Assembly: GCA_001792895.1 (NCBI GenBank)
Contig: MARA01000052.1
Span: forward strand, 62,001-126,000
Length of the DNA: 64,000 bases
Direction: 5' to 3'
Origin: Lentinus brumalis
Lineage: Eukaryota; Basidiomycota; Agaricomycetes; Polyporales; Polyporaceae
The stretch's first letter is position 1. Every line of letters begins with the position of its first letter. A model generated the notes under the pieces. It was not told the DNA's origin. It did not search any database and worked only from the letters and a program-made list of their open reading frames with translations. This document shows, one piece after another, positions 10,470 through 21,967 of the stretch. Made by a program: the position numbers and the translations under genes.

Positions 10470-10478
10470 CTCCCCCCT
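10470..10478 (-). promoter_or_regulatory. Polypurine tract of the Copia element
   Basis: On the minus strand AGGGGGGAG directly precedes the TGTTGAAC start of the 3' LTR. Such a purine run primes plus-strand DNA synthesis in LTR retroelements. Confidence 0.85.
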
Positions 10479-10484
10479 GACCAG

Positions 10485-11300
10485 TCAAGTCCCCAATCCG
10501 AGCATGCTGCACATCTCGAGCACCTTCGGCTTAGCCAGCGACTTTGTAAGAATGTCAGCAGGCATGTCCGAGGTGCGCAGATGGACCATCTCGATGCGGC
10601 CCTTGGCTACTTCATCCCGGAGCCAGTAGAACCGCAGATCGAGGTGCTTCATGCGGCCGTGGTGCTCAGGATTTTTCGCAACAGAGAGCGCAGAGAGGTT
10701 GTCGATCCTGAGCTTGGAGGCTGAGGAGACCTCGTACCCGAACTCCGTGAGCAGGTTGCGAAGCCAAAGGATCTCCTGCCCTGCAGAGACCGCTGCGACG
10801 AACTCCGCCTCCGTGGTGGAAAGCGCAACGATGCACTGGAGACGACTCGACCAGGAGATCGCACCAGTGCCCATCTTGATGACGTAGCCTGAGGTCGAGC
10901 GACCTGTGTCCGGGCAGCCAGCATGGTCCGCGTCGGTGTACGAGGTGAAGAGCTCCGAATCCGACGAAGGGGCGTACGTGAGCTTGTAGTCGAGCGTGCC
11001 CTTGATGTACCGGAATAAGTGCTTGACTGCATCATCCCGGGGTTCTGCGAGAAGCGAACAGTGCGGATCATGTCCGGACACGTTGCAACTGCCAGGTAGA
11101 AGAGCGAACCAACCGCCTGGCCGTACGGGATGTCCTGCATCTCCCGGGCCTCGGCAGGCGTCTTGGGGCTCATCTCCGCGCTGAGGCGGAGACCTGGGTC
11201 CATTGGAGTGCCGACTGGGTCGCAGCTCGAGAAGCCGTACCGCTCGAGGATGTCGAGTGCGTACTGCTTCTGCGAGATGGAGAGGGAACACTTTGAGCGG
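10485..11300 (-). pseudogene. Copia reverse transcriptase tail and RNase H
   Basis: Minus-strand frames give YGQAVGSLFYLAVATCPDM, then after a shift HLFRYIKGTLDYKLTY, YTDADHAGCPDTGRSTSGY, ALSTTEAEFVA, RIDNLSAL and HLDLRFYWLRD...DILTKSLA. These are the typical Copia RNase H motifs with the acidic residues D, E, D in place. The RNase H part is intact as a reading frame up to the stop near 10485. Only the join to the reverse transcriptase is frameshifted. Confidence 0.9.
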
Positions 11301-12850
11301 TCGTGCTCAATCTTGACTCCAAGGAGCCAGGACGTCGGACCAAGGTCCCGGAGCTTGAAGTGCGCGCGCAGCTCGTCTTGACGCGCTGGATAGCGTCCAC
11401 GGACTTCGCTGCGATGGTGATGTCGTCAACAAAGACAGGGATGATGACACGCACTCCGTCTCGCAGGTAGACCCACACGCTGTGCTCGCAGACAAGCCGG
11501 TCAAAGCCAAGCTTCGTCAGGACCTCGTGCAGCTTCTCGTGCCAGCAGCGGCCAGCCTGCTTGAGGCCGTAGAGCGACTTGCGCAGCCGCCACACCCATT
11601 CGGGAGTCTTCTCCTCGAAGCCCTCGGGTTGCTTCATGTAGACCTCCTCCTTGAGCTCGCCGTTGAGATAGGCAGAGGAGATGTCCACAGACTCGAGTTC
11701 GAGGTCCTCGAGCGCAGCGATGGCGAGGATGGCTCAAATCGACGCCCACTTTGGCGTAGGGGCGAAGGTTTCGTTGTAGTCGAAACCGGGGCGCTGCGAG
11801 AAGCCTTTCGCGACGAGGCGACCCTTGTACCGCTCGATCGAGCCGTCAGCATTGCGCTTGACCCGGAAGACCCACCGAGAACCGATGGCCTTGCGCCCGG
11901 GGGCAGCTGGACAAGCTGGAACGTGCCGTTCTTGACGAGGGACTGGATCTCGTCCTGTGCAGCCTTGAGCCACCGCTCGCGCTCCTCCAGCTCGAGCCTC
12001 ATGACCTCAGAGATGGACCGAGGCTCACCAAAGTGCTCCTGGCTCGCCTTGGACACGTGCTCGACCACCGACTCGAATGCGACAGCCAGAGCATCGTCGT
12101 ACGAGAGGTAATCAACCAGCTCGTCGTCCGAGTAGACGTGCTCAATGCCGGCCATCATCACCTCGAGTGTGCACTCGAACGCGTCCTCATGACCGTCCGC
12201 TAGGAGGTCGAGTTCATCGTCCGATGCCGCAGGAGCGGGTGGAGAGGCTGGAGCACGGTGCGCAGGGACATGGGCAGGCTCGGGGTCGACTGGTGCAACC
12301 TCGAGAGGGTCCGGCGAAGGAGAGTCGCGCGGCGGAGTGTGTTCGCGTTCCTCAGGCTCAGGCGTCGAGGCAGGGGATTGCGAGGTGATGCGGAGCCGCT
12401 GGGGGACGAGATTGCGACGTTCAAGGGCACGGTCATTGAGCGAGCCTTGGAAATGCGTCGAGCGAGCAGGGAGGTGCTTTCGAGCAGGTGCAGGATGCTC
12501 ATGCACGGAGGGGCGTTCGGATGAGCGTGGAGGGGCTGGTGGAGGTGCAGGCGGGCTCGGAGCGCATGATGACGGAGCAGGAGAGCCGTCGCGCGGAGCA
12601 TGAGGTGCAGGGGCTGGTGCAGGAGGCGCAGGAGGTGCCGGATCATCTGAATCCGCTCCCCCCTGATCAGGCAGCTCTGGCGCATCCGGGACATCGTCGG
12701 GGACGTTGTCAGCGTCCTCCGGACCACCGGGATGTGCACTTCATCGAGGGGCAGGCCGAAGACGTTGATGAAGGGCGAGTTTCCGGGGAAACAGCATTGT
12801 CGAAGACAGCATGCGAAGGAGATGATGAATTTCTTCGCAGCTGGGTCCTA
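11300..12850 (-). pseudogene. Copia linker and reverse transcriptase
   Basis: A long Pro/Ser/Glu-rich linker (about 12050-12750) separates integrase from reverse transcriptase, as usual in this family. The polymerase then shows [60 protein letters not shown] and IPVFVDDITIAAKS, with the catalytic F-V-D-D box complete. Three frames must be combined. Some shifts sit in G/C runs, for example around 11895-11902, where the parallel fragment at 10018-10024 differs in length. Confidence 0.9.
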
Positions 12851-14400
12851 GAACCACCATGTCTTCGTACCGTCGGGGTAGCCGACGAAGATGCACTTCC
12901 GGGAGTGCGGCTTGAGTGCCTTCCGGTCCTTCTTGCGCACCAGCACGTAGGCCAAGCAGCCAAAGACGCGGAAGTACGAGACATCCGGCTTGCGCCCGTC
13001 TCCCTTCCACGCAGTGTAGGGGATGCTGCCGTTCAGCGCAGAGGTAGGCATGCGGTTGCGCGTGTGGACGAAGGTGGAGACGGCGTGGCCCCAGAACGAG
13101 GGAGGGAGCTTCGACTGAACGAGGAGAGCCGTGGCGCCCTCGGACGTCGTCCTGTTTGCGCGTTCAGCAACACCGTTCTGGTGAGGCTCGTCCGGCTTGG
13201 TGTGCTGCCGCTGGATGCTGTGCTCTGCGCAGAAGTCAGAGTACTCCTTGCCCATGTACTCGCCGCCCTTGTCGTCGCGCGTAGCCTTGATCTTGAGACC
13301 GAGACAGGTCTCAGCATACGCCTTGTACGACTTGAATGCAGCAAACGCGTCGCTCTTGCGCTTGAGGAAGGCCAGGACCCAGAACCGCGTCGCATCGCAG
13401 ACAAACATCATCCAGTAGACGTACCCTTCCGGCGTAGCGACCGGGAGATGTCCCTTGAGGTCGGTGTGGACCAGTGCAATGGGGACAAACTTCCGAGACG
13501 CAAAACGAGGGATAGCATGGTGGTTGAGCTTGCCGGCAAGGCAGGGCTCGCAGACAGGGTCGGGCTTGCACTTCGATCGGACAACAAGGCCAACGACAAG
13601 ACCCTTCTTGATCACCGAGCGGAGATCATCCAGGTTGATGTGCGAGCAGCGCTGGTGCCACAGCGACTCGTCCTCCTCGCAAGTAGAGGATGCAGAGAGC
13701 GCGTTCTTCGTCTGAGACACTGTGTGGCCGAGGAGATAGCCAACATTGTGCTCGTTGACTCGGGCTTTGAAGCGCAGCTCCCCCTGATGGTAGAAGAGTG
13801 CACTTGATGGCAACTCGACGACAGTGTAGCCCTTCTCGCGCATGAGGTGGAAGACAGACAGTAGATTGCTGGCAAGCGCAGGAACATGCAAGACGTCGTG
13901 TAGTACAACCGCAGGCGGTGCAACCCCTCCCCTCTCCGCCGGCTGAAACACCACAGACCCCAATCCAGCCGAGTAGACGATGTGCGAGTTGGCGAGACGG
14001 ATGGGGATGATGTGCGGCGAGTAGGAGCGAAACCAGTGACGGTGAGGGGTCATGTGTGCAGAAGCACCTGTGTCGGTGTTCCAGTTAGCTGCTGCCGGCG
14101 AAGAGAGCCACGAAGCGCGATCTGAGATGGATAGCAGCGCAGAAGCACAACCAGCACTCACAGTAGCCGCACCAGCGGACTCCTGGGCGGTGTCCGGGCC
14201 GTTGTTCGAGTCCTTTGACGCCTCCGACGCGTTCTCCTTGTGCTTGCCCTTCCCGGAGCGGTACTGGGTGCGTTGTGCGGCCTTCTCCTTCGCGCGTGCG
14301 CTGGCGTCGCACTTGGAGAAGCACTGGTCCTCGGAGTGACCGGAGCGACCGCAGAACGCGCAGGAGAGGGTGGAGGCCGCGTGGGAGAGGAGTGGACGAG
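12848..14400 (-). pseudogene. Copia zinc knuckle, protease and integrase
   Basis: One long minus frame contains CAFCGRSGHSEDQC (CX2CX4HX4C knuckle that binds element RNA), NTDTGASAHM (aspartic protease, D-T-G-A), and integrase with HQRCSHINLDDL...CEPCLAGK (zinc part), VHTDLKG, RDDKGGEYMG and PHQNGVAERANRTT (D, D, E). All catalytic residues are present. The frame ends in GTKTWWF and a stop where relatives continue, so one base change or shift at about 12848 breaks the polyprotein. Confidence 0.9.
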
Positions 14401-14930
14401 GGCGCACCGGGCTGGTTTTTGAGCGCAACGAACGTGTCTTGCAGCTTCTCGAGCGTGAGGGAGTCATCGAGCAGCAGGGTCTGACGGAGGGCGTTGTATT
14501 CGGCCGGGAGAGCACGAATGAGAGCCATGAGGACGAGTTCGTCGTCCAGCTTCTCGAGATCGAAGCTGGTGGGACGGAGGGCCTTCATGTCGGACTTGAG
14601 CCGCGAGGCTCGCGTCGAGAGGGTGCTGAGGGACTCGTCCTCGGCCTTGGAGAGGGATAGGAGCGCGTTGTAGGTGTTGAAACGCGTACCGGGACGTTTC
14701 TGCATGTGCACGGCCTCCAGCTTCCTCCACATCGCACCAGGATCGTCTCGGATCGACTCCAGGTGCGTCTGTTGCTCCCTCTCCACACAATTCCATATCT
14801 CCCCAGCAGCCAAGTCCAACCTCCCATCGAAATCACGGCGCTCACCTGTGTCGAGGGGGCTGGTGAATTCCGGCCGCTTCTCAGTGCCCTGCACGATGCG
14901 CAGAGCACCAATGGTGCGAAGCCGGGCCTC
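14390..14930 (-). pseudogene. Copia gag lacking its N-terminus
   Basis: Starts abruptly at ARLRTIGALRIVQGTEKRP and continues through GEIWNCVEREQQTHL, RLKSDMKALRP and LALIRALP-type gag helices to a frameshift near 14400. The first ~24 codons, present at 4512-4583, are deleted here and the gag is joined directly to LTR sequence at 14930/14931. Without its start codon and leader it could be expressed only from an unnatural start. Confidence 0.85.
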
Positions 14931-15222
14931 ACGAGCGCGCTGTCTACGGTGCGTGTTACATAAGCTATACAGATGTAACAGCCACAGCCAGAAAAGCGCC
15001 AAAGACAATCAACAAAGAGCGAAAAAAATGCATGAAAAGTGCGGAGGTCAAGAGTTCAATCCCGAGAAATGGGAAACATAAAGAAGCGCCGATATATCGG
15101 AAAGGAAGAAGGGCGTCAGCCAGTGCGTCGGGGCGCTAGTAGGGTGCACTGCATGTGTCCTTGCGTGCAAGTATGGACTTGACGCCGTCACAAGAACCGG
15201 AGATAGAGCTCCGAGTTCAACA
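14931..15222 (-). repeat. 5' LTR of the main Copia element, 3'-truncated
   Basis: 292 bp of the 426-bp LTR. The missing part corresponds to 10044-10176 of the other LTR, that is, the R/U5 end next to the primer-binding site. The junction GCCTC|ACGAGCG shares a few bases with both parents, which suggests deletion at a microhomology. The U3 with its TATA-like sequence remains. Confidence 0.85.
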
Positions 15223-16906
15223 CTGTGAGCGTCGGAGTCGACTGGCCAAGAAGTACGCCGCTGCCAGGTGGTCAGTATCTGGACAAAGCGCTCTCATGGC
15301 AAACTCCTTCACCCAGATGCTGAATAGCCCCTACTCCTACCAAGACTTGCAACTCAATCCTGGCAATGCTGGATCTGGGACAGATGGCTTGGAGACATTT
15401 CAGATGCCGCAAGTGGATCCGCTGATGCAATTCGACGTGGGCATGACACAGTCTCGAAGTGAGTATATCCCTGGAGGAACTCAGACATTGGAGGACTCAC
15501 CGAGTCTTTGTGGTACCGAGTCTTTGTGGTGGACAGCCCGCGCGATGGCACACGATGAGCAGAACGCTCTTTGGTCGGCCTGTCAACAGCAGCAGCGTCA
15601 GATTACCGAGATGAGCATGCTGCTCGACGAAGCTCTCAAGGTGCTGCATGCAGCCGCCGGAGGCAATCGTGCATTGGGTACAAAGCTCGTGGTTAGTGCT
15701 GAGTGCCGTGTACTAGTTGCTTTAAAAACAATTGACTTACCACTCTTTCCGCCTTGCAGGAGGCGATTCATGATTGGATGCACGTGTCATCAAAGTCAAG
15801 TACACTGCTCACCGTCATGCAATGGCTTACTATAACCTCCCGGACCGTCCTGAGGGCCAGATGACAGAGCGCAGGCGAGTCAACTTGGATTCCCGATTGG
15901 GACACAGCAATCAACTCGTCAATGATGAGTTCGTTGAGGGTGTTGTCGATGTTGTCCTGATGAACGCTGCAAACAATATGTGTTATAAGCTACATCTGAT
16001 AGGGCGCAGACTTGACAATTTCGACACTGTTTTAATGCATCTACATGCAGCTGGCAACTCGATCGAACACCTACGCATGCCCATTAAGAACGCTGCAAAG
16101 CAGTATCTCAGTACCCTCAAGAGAAAGCGCAGGCAGCGTCTGGTGGGACCGAAGGAGTCTAAGAGATCGAAGGACGATCAGCAGCACTGTCGCAGCAATG
16201 TACGTACCTGTTCTGAAGATCAGAAGCTGGCACGAGGCTCAATGATAGTACCGGACATACTTATTTCGCAGGCCACACGACAGATGCGCAAGGCGAAAGT
16301 GCCCCTGCGCAAGTACCTTGGATATGACAGGACTGTGGGTCTAGCGGCAGTCTTCCGGACCGACTACGTGGACTCTGAATGGAGTGGTTGGGGTGAGAAG
16401 GATCCCATGGCGTGTGGGGCTTTGCGGATCGCGCATAATGCGGATGCGAGTGCTCTTGAGGTGCGACCTGTGCAATGGCATGTCCTGCAGGTGATTAGAG
16501 ATATCTTCACTCAGGCTTGTCACGACTGTACCTTGACATTGTCATGCTGCAGCTCGACCATATCTACGCTACACTGCATGGCATACGGGTGGTGGGACTG
16601 CCTGCAGCGAACAAGGACCCGGAGTTAGATGCCATCCTGGCTCCTGTTGACGACGGTGTCCACTTCACCCAAAAACAGCGCAAGATGTTTCTCACCATTG
16701 TGCAGTCAAGCGTCAATGTCCGTCGTCGATGCGCAAACCAGTACAATCGCTTCTGGGGACGTGGAGATGAGCGCATGCGGCAGGGGAATGTAGGGAGACT
16801 GCCGGCCTACCAAGAACTGATCAATCCAGCGGGCGCTGGCCTGTCTGACAAAGTTCACGATCTTGACAACACCTATGCCGCGCAAGTTGATGACTTGGGA
16901 TGATCA
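15223..16906 (+). pseudogene. Unrecognised multi-exon gene, probably broken
   Basis: I do not recognise this protein. An ATG at 15296 opens an exon to 15691. Plausible introns follow at 15692-15759, 16200-16271 and 16491-16552 (the last joins HVLQ to LDHIYATLHG in phase), and the final frame stops at 16901. The product is polar, with a basic segment KRKRRQRLVGPKESKR and a motif DSEWSGWGEKD followed by LEVRPVQW. I vaguely recall large agaricomycete families of unknown function with a similar S-E-x-S-x-W/D...VRPxxW pattern. The frame breaks at about 15775, so it is either a pseudogene or has one more unseen splice. Confidence 0.45.
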
Positions 16907-17179
16907 GGTCCGGTACGGAGGCCTGAGTGGGTTGTGATGAGGCGAAGGAATCCTATAGAACGACATGTAGGAGTGGCAACAACGTTAGATCCCACCTCAC
17001 TGTACAAGAACACGATCTATGAAGCGCAAGCGGAGATGATATGATCAAATGATATCCGTACTTTACATCCAAATAATGGCGACAATATTATGATGCATCT
17101 TCTGTCGCCGAGAAGAATGTTGGTGGGCTAGCAAGAAGCGATCAGTGAGGAAGCTGGAGCGCACTGAGGGAGATACAGC
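16907..17179. other. Intergenic, unassigned
   Basis: No gene recognised between the two converging gene fragments. Confidence 0.3.
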
Positions 17180-17549
17180 TTAGATCTCGCGAACAGGAAG
17201 TGTCAACCAGAACTGCGTGCCGTCAAGCAAGACTGTATATTGTACCACCGGGCAGAGAATATTGCCAATGTCAATGAGCGATCCCACGGGGCCAATGTCT
17301 GACACCGGTTGCAGGTACGAGTTGGCATGCCAGAGGCAGAGGTCAAGATTTTGAGTGCTGCGATGGTATGAGACAGTGTCAAATAAGTGAAGCGTGAACA
17401 GTGGAGAGAAGGACAACTTACAAAGGTCCCCATGGTGATGTCTGAGCATGTCAAGCGAGACAAGGTCGAAGCCACCTGACGGATGCAAGAAGATACGCCG
17501 GGGCTCCTGACGAGAAAATATGATCCACTTCGGCGACCCATGTGCAAGT
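17180..17549 (-). pseudogene. C-terminal piece of an unknown gene, cut by an LTR
   Basis: Minus-strand coding-like sequence begins directly at the LTR edge: SPKWIIFSRQEPRRIFLHPS and DMLRHHHGDL, then a typical intron (GTAAGT...CGCAG, 17358-17421), then NLDLCLWHANSYLQPVSD to a stop at 17180. The two pieces look protein-like but do not join in frame by one base. No domain was recognised. The 5' part of the gene is absent, and the LTR at 17553 sits at its broken end. Confidence 0.45.
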
Positions 17550-17552
17550 AGC

Positions 17553-17978
17553 TGTTGAACTCGGAGCTCTATCTCCGGTTCCTGTGACGGTGTCAAGTCC
17601 GTACTTGCACGCAAGGACGCATGCAGTGCACCCTACCAGCGCCCCGACGCACTGGCTGACGCCCTTCTTCCTTTCCGATATATCGGCGCTTCTTTATGTT
17701 TTCCATTTCCCGCGATTGAACTCTTGACCTGTGCACTTTTCATGCATTTTTCTTTTCGCTCTTTGTTGATTTTCTTTGGTGCTTTTCTGGCTGTGGCTGT
17801 GACAACTGTATAGCTTATGTAACACACACCGTAGACAGCGCGACCGTCGAGCTCTGGGGTCCTTAGACTTCACAGAGCTTGACATAGGTGTGTAGATTCA
17901 CTTTTGTCAATATATATTAGACTTCACAGAGCTCGACATAGGCCATTGTGATCGCTCTGAGGCACACTGCAGCCAACA
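17553..17978 (+). repeat. Copia-family LTR, apparently solo
   Basis: 426 bp with complete TGTTG...CAACA ends, same family as 10044-10469. The flanks GTAGC and TACAG are not a target duplication. The sequence on its right is neither the leader seen at 4310 nor gag, so it is a solo LTR or a recombination product. Confidence 0.85.
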
Positions 17979-19500
17979 TACAGCCCTACTCTGATCGGCA
18001 TTGCTCATGCAACTCGTGCCTCGTTCCACGGCCTTGTTCTGTAGTACACTGACTGCTTGCCAAGGCCTACGAGGGCTCGATGCTAGATTGCTAGGGCATC
18101 AGCGGCGGCGCGCATGGCGCATGTCATCACTTTATGCAGAGGTTGGGATTGTGCCGGAAGCTGCCCCAAACATTCATGTAAGGTACGTGGCAAACATCTC
18201 GCTTTCCCTTTGCCTAACATCGAGCTCCACCCACTCTCAGTCCCGATGGTGATCTCCAGGCTGGGTGAGTGAAGACATACTGAACTAGTCTGGACAGCGC
18301 GCCACTGCGTGCCATCCAGACTTCAGTCTCAATCTGTACTGCAGTGTTGTATCTGTATCTAGAGCAGGAATCTAGTTGCTATGCATCTACGATCTGTGTG
18401 AAGTAGGGACGAGGTGGTCTGCATCAGCGACCATAGCCTAGCCTATGTCTACATGAAGGTTTCACTAGGTCGCAAGTCCTACAGTTCCCTTTATAAAAGC
18501 TTGCCCATAATGCTTGGGCTGCTCGCGCTCCCCGTGCCCAGTAGTACTGTACAACAATACAACTTGACTGACTACCTACTACAGCTGCTCGGCGCCACTC
18601 CGTCACACTCGCAAGTCGACAGTGGCTGTCTGCTGAGGGCAATGACTGCGGGCCTGCTCCCGAGTGGGCGCGAGCGTCCATGAGTGCTCCACTCGCGCCT
18701 ATACTCCAGTGCCATCCGCATTTTTGCTGATGCCGCCTCGTATTGGTGTTGCTGTATAAATCTTGTATCCCATTCACCTGTGCATATCCTCACATCTCCA
18801 CTACATCTCACCGGTCGGCGGTTAGTAGTATCCTGATGTTCATACATGTGATGAAGATTGGGCTGCTGTCGCACATCGCACAATGTTTTGCAGCTGTCGG
18901 GTTCAGGGACAATGTACACAAGGGGAAGCAGGCGACAGGGGAGGAAGCAAGACATCCATGTGGCGAGCAGTAGTCAATCTCATTGGACATTGGACAAGGT
19001 GTACATATACAAACGCAATCATGAGGTTCTGAACATCACAGCAGCCAATCACTTGGCACTTCGGAGCAGTCGACTACAAGACAGACAAACATAATGAGCT
19101 TGGTGTTGGAACGATTGTGATGGACTAACTCACTTTCTCCTTCTACCACCACCGCAGCCTTCTGTTGCATATCTGAGAGCAAGCACTTGGCACCGGCACT
19201 GTTGGTTCTTGAATATTCTTTCCATTGGGAAAGTATCTGGATGGCGCGACAATCTACCACAAAAGATGGCCATTGTTGTGCACTATGCTAAGGAGAGTGC
19301 ATCAGCCAGGATGAAGTCACAAGATTTCTGTTGAAGCTCAGCTGTCTGCGTACCTTATCGGTGGTTGCCTGCATGGGGAGATGCTTCGTAAGCATCAACA
19401 ATCGCTTGCTGGATTTGCATCACTGTCACCTGAATGCCAACAAGGACTTATTAAGTCACAATGTACTACAGAAGCAACATCGCTGTCTCCTACTTGTCGA
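17979..19500. other. Gene-like debris with introns, unassigned
   Basis: At 18001-18252 a plus-strand stretch has a clear intron (GTAAGG...CTCTCAG, about 18179-18240) inside coding-like sequence. The remainder has only short frames on both strands. No domain is recognisable. It is neither Copia nor Gypsy. Confidence 0.3.
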
Positions 19501-19778
19501 GCCGCGTTGCCGCTGAGCGAGACATAAAATAAGTATGCCAAGCGAGCTTGGATGGGCACCCATTTGCACAGGGCCTGGACTGATATGTTGCCCGAACTCT
19601 GTCCCGCCATGAATGAGACTACTTCACTGTATGCTTGGGTTTGCACAAGCCATTTGCCTTCCAACCCCAGGGTAGCTGATGGGAGCCCTGCAAAAGCCTG
19701 CCACAGGCCATCCCACATGACACACCTTCTGTTGTTGCTCATCTTGGTGAGGCGCCACACCAAATTCTCCATCAGGTA

Positions 19779-19895
19779 ATGGAGAAGGAGCGGGAGCAGG
19801 AGCAGGAGCAGAAGCAGGAGCGGGAGCAGGAGCAGGAGCAGGAGCAGGAGAAGGAACGTGAACGGGAACGGGAACGGGAGCGGCAGCAGAGTCCT
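19779..19895 (+). repeat. GGAGCA/GGAACG hexanucleotide-type microsatellite
   Basis: About 115 bp of imperfect GGAGCA, GGAGCG and GGAACG units. The plus frame would encode a run of alternating Glu-Gln and Glu-Arg residues. It may lie in a real exon, but the frame is easily produced by the repeat itself and I cannot show conserved flanking protein. Confidence 0.7.
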
Positions 19896-19949
19896 CCCAT
19901 GGCCACTGTGGGACCGTTATCTCCAGCCCTGTCTGGTTCCATCTCGCTA

Positions 19950-21967
19950 GTCAAAAATATAAGCATGCGGCTTAGTGTCGCAAAAACAATTGCACTCACC
20001 CTTCAAGTCGAGAACAGGGTAGTAGGCATCTACCATCTCCCGAGTGACATTGTTCACATATTCAGCCGTGCCTTCGGCCTGCACCAGAGTGACAATAACC
20101 TTCCTTTGACAAGATGAAAGGGCACAATGGCGGTCATGCCCCCTTTGAACCCCCACCGAGAGCCAAGCGAGCTTGTGCGCACAGTACGCGTCATGCCCTC
20201 AAATACGGGCAGACTCGGGCAAGAAGTTTGACCAACACTCAGTCGACTGAATGGAGTGCCATCATCGACGTCCTGCATTCCGGACGAATTAGTTACCGTT
20301 AAAGTTTATCATGTGGATGACTATACTCACAAACACCAATATATAGAGGTATGGGTGGGTATCGATGCCTGACATCTGCGGCCAGTCAGTAGGTATGCAG
20401 TTGTCCTGATGACCCTCGCTGATAAGTGTGTGCGTGAAGCCTGGAATGGTCACCACAAGCCACTCGCAATGACGGGGATGTAGAACGTCAAGAAGGTTGT
20501 TCATCAGCACCTCAGGAGCTAAGCCAGCCTGTTCGAGGATTATCACCTCGAGAGTTGGCTCTCTCGCAAAGACGATGACAACGCCTTCCGTGGCACGGAT
20601 CAGAGTGATGTGTGACATGAGAGTGATGGCCAAAGTCAATCTAGTGGTCAGATGTATTGAGGAGGGGGCAAGGGAGGTGGCAAAAGGCATCAGTGTCAGG
20701 CTATATATATTATACGATGAGAGCTTGGTATACCAACGTGGTGGCTAACGATCGGCGCGTGGACGATGGAGGATGTGTTGGCGGACCGTGGACAGTTGGC
20801 GGACGCCGGACAGCGGGTAGTTGGCAGACGGCAGGTAGCTGACAGGCAGGTCGTAGCTCAGGGATGCGTGACTGGTGGGTCCCGACAAGTACGTGTTGAC
20901 ATATGGCTCTGAGGGCTTATGGCCAGGGTTGTACATATGCCACCAGCTGCCCATGAGTTTGGCATCCAACATGGGGTCTGGCCGTTCCTCTGGCAAATTG
21001 ACAACGAGGGCGAGCAGGGGGAAATCGCTGGCTGGGAGGTGCTTGGCACCAGCCCAGGCGACACCTTGGAGCCAGTCTCCAGCCTTGGCGGCGAACTGAG
21101 GTGACTCCGGGATGATGGCCACGAGGCCGCTGATGCTCAACGCATGTATTACTATCATATACGCCGTACGTGCTGGCCTATTAAGCGGCACATCCAGATA
21201 TACGACTATTAGCCCTGTCCAGTCTCTTACTGCCGTAGGAATGTCACTAAGCTTATCTCTCATGAGTCTTGTGGTACATAGCGTCTTTTCTGGAGCTTAA
21301 TCCTCAGAAATGAGCGGATCTGGACACCAGTAAGGTATGTGATACTCAACCCCGCCTCCGTTTCGTTTAATGTCAACATAACGTTGGATACTACTCAGCT
21401 TTGCAATACAATCTGCATTTCCCACCTTCACGTTCAGGTGCTTCGAGTGTCTATCTATCGCGCTAGGTTCGATTTTCTCAGTCACACCGCAAGCCTGGTT
21501 TGCGCAGCTCATAGATGCACTCTACATATGACCACCTACAAGCCGCTGCGCCTCTCGTCGCTCTGCTTGTTGCCGCAGCAATGCAACGTCAAGAACAAGC
21601 AGCTATGTGGGCTGACCACCTCAAGGAGGCTCACCTGAAGTTCCCAGTCGAAGTTCATGTGCTTTACCGTAGTATGTGCGCGTCGAGGCATGATCATGAA
21701 TGAAGTAGTAGCGGGTGTTGCAGGCTGACTTGCAAGTCAGTAACAGGACTATCAGGGCGATGTATTGCACCGCTGTGACCACGGGAGCCGCAAAACAGTA
21801 TGCAAAGGTGGTGGTCCGCATGACAATGATAGCTGTGAGCATCATTGGGGTTGCCTTTCGCCCAATTCCCTCGGAACTGAAATGGGTTATTAGTGTGTTC
21901 GCATCGCGGGCGGTATGACTGCACCACAAGAGAACCTGTGCTACTACCGCCATGAGGGTGGTGAACA
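19950..21967 (-). pseudogene. Unrecognised minus-strand gene pieces, one with membrane helices
   Basis: Several minus-strand segments are protein-like. At 21621-21968 the frame reads MFTTLMAVVAQVLLW and later hydrophobic stretches (VTAVQYIALIVLLLTC). At 20745-21263 it contains TGLIVVYLDVPLNRPAR and GSWWHMYNPGHKPSEPYVNT. At 20289-20690 it contains EGVVIVFAREPTLEVIILEQ and DTHPYLYILVFV. At 19950-20156 it contains KVIVTLVQAEGTAEYVNNV. They may be exons of one or two genes, but I could not join them and know no family. The right end is cut by the LTR at 21968. Confidence 0.35.

Larger units (their letters stand above)
10044..15222 (-). mobile_element. Main Ty1/Copia element, nearly full length but inactive
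   Basis: Read from 15222 to 10044: truncated 5' LTR, gag, zinc knuckle, protease, integrase, Ser/Pro linker, reverse transcriptase, RNase H, polypurine tract, 3' LTR. This is the Copia order (integrase before reverse transcriptase). Several single-base frameshifts separate the domains, and a deletion removes the 3' part of the 5' LTR, the leader and the gag start. The outermost bases (GGAAC at 10039-10043, CTGTG at 15223-15227) do not form a target duplication, so at least one end was rearranged. Confidence 0.9.

Noticed and set aside
12488..13807. Long plus-strand open frame (439 codons) across the Copia element
   Set aside because: It is the antisense of integrase and linker coding sequence; the GC-rich third positions of the real gene keep the opposite strand open. 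No conserved domain on the plus strand.
19779..20117. Real gene encoding a Glu/Gln/Arg-rich protein
   Set aside because: The open frame depends on the hexanucleotide repeat; the downstream part overlaps protein-like sequence on the opposite strand.
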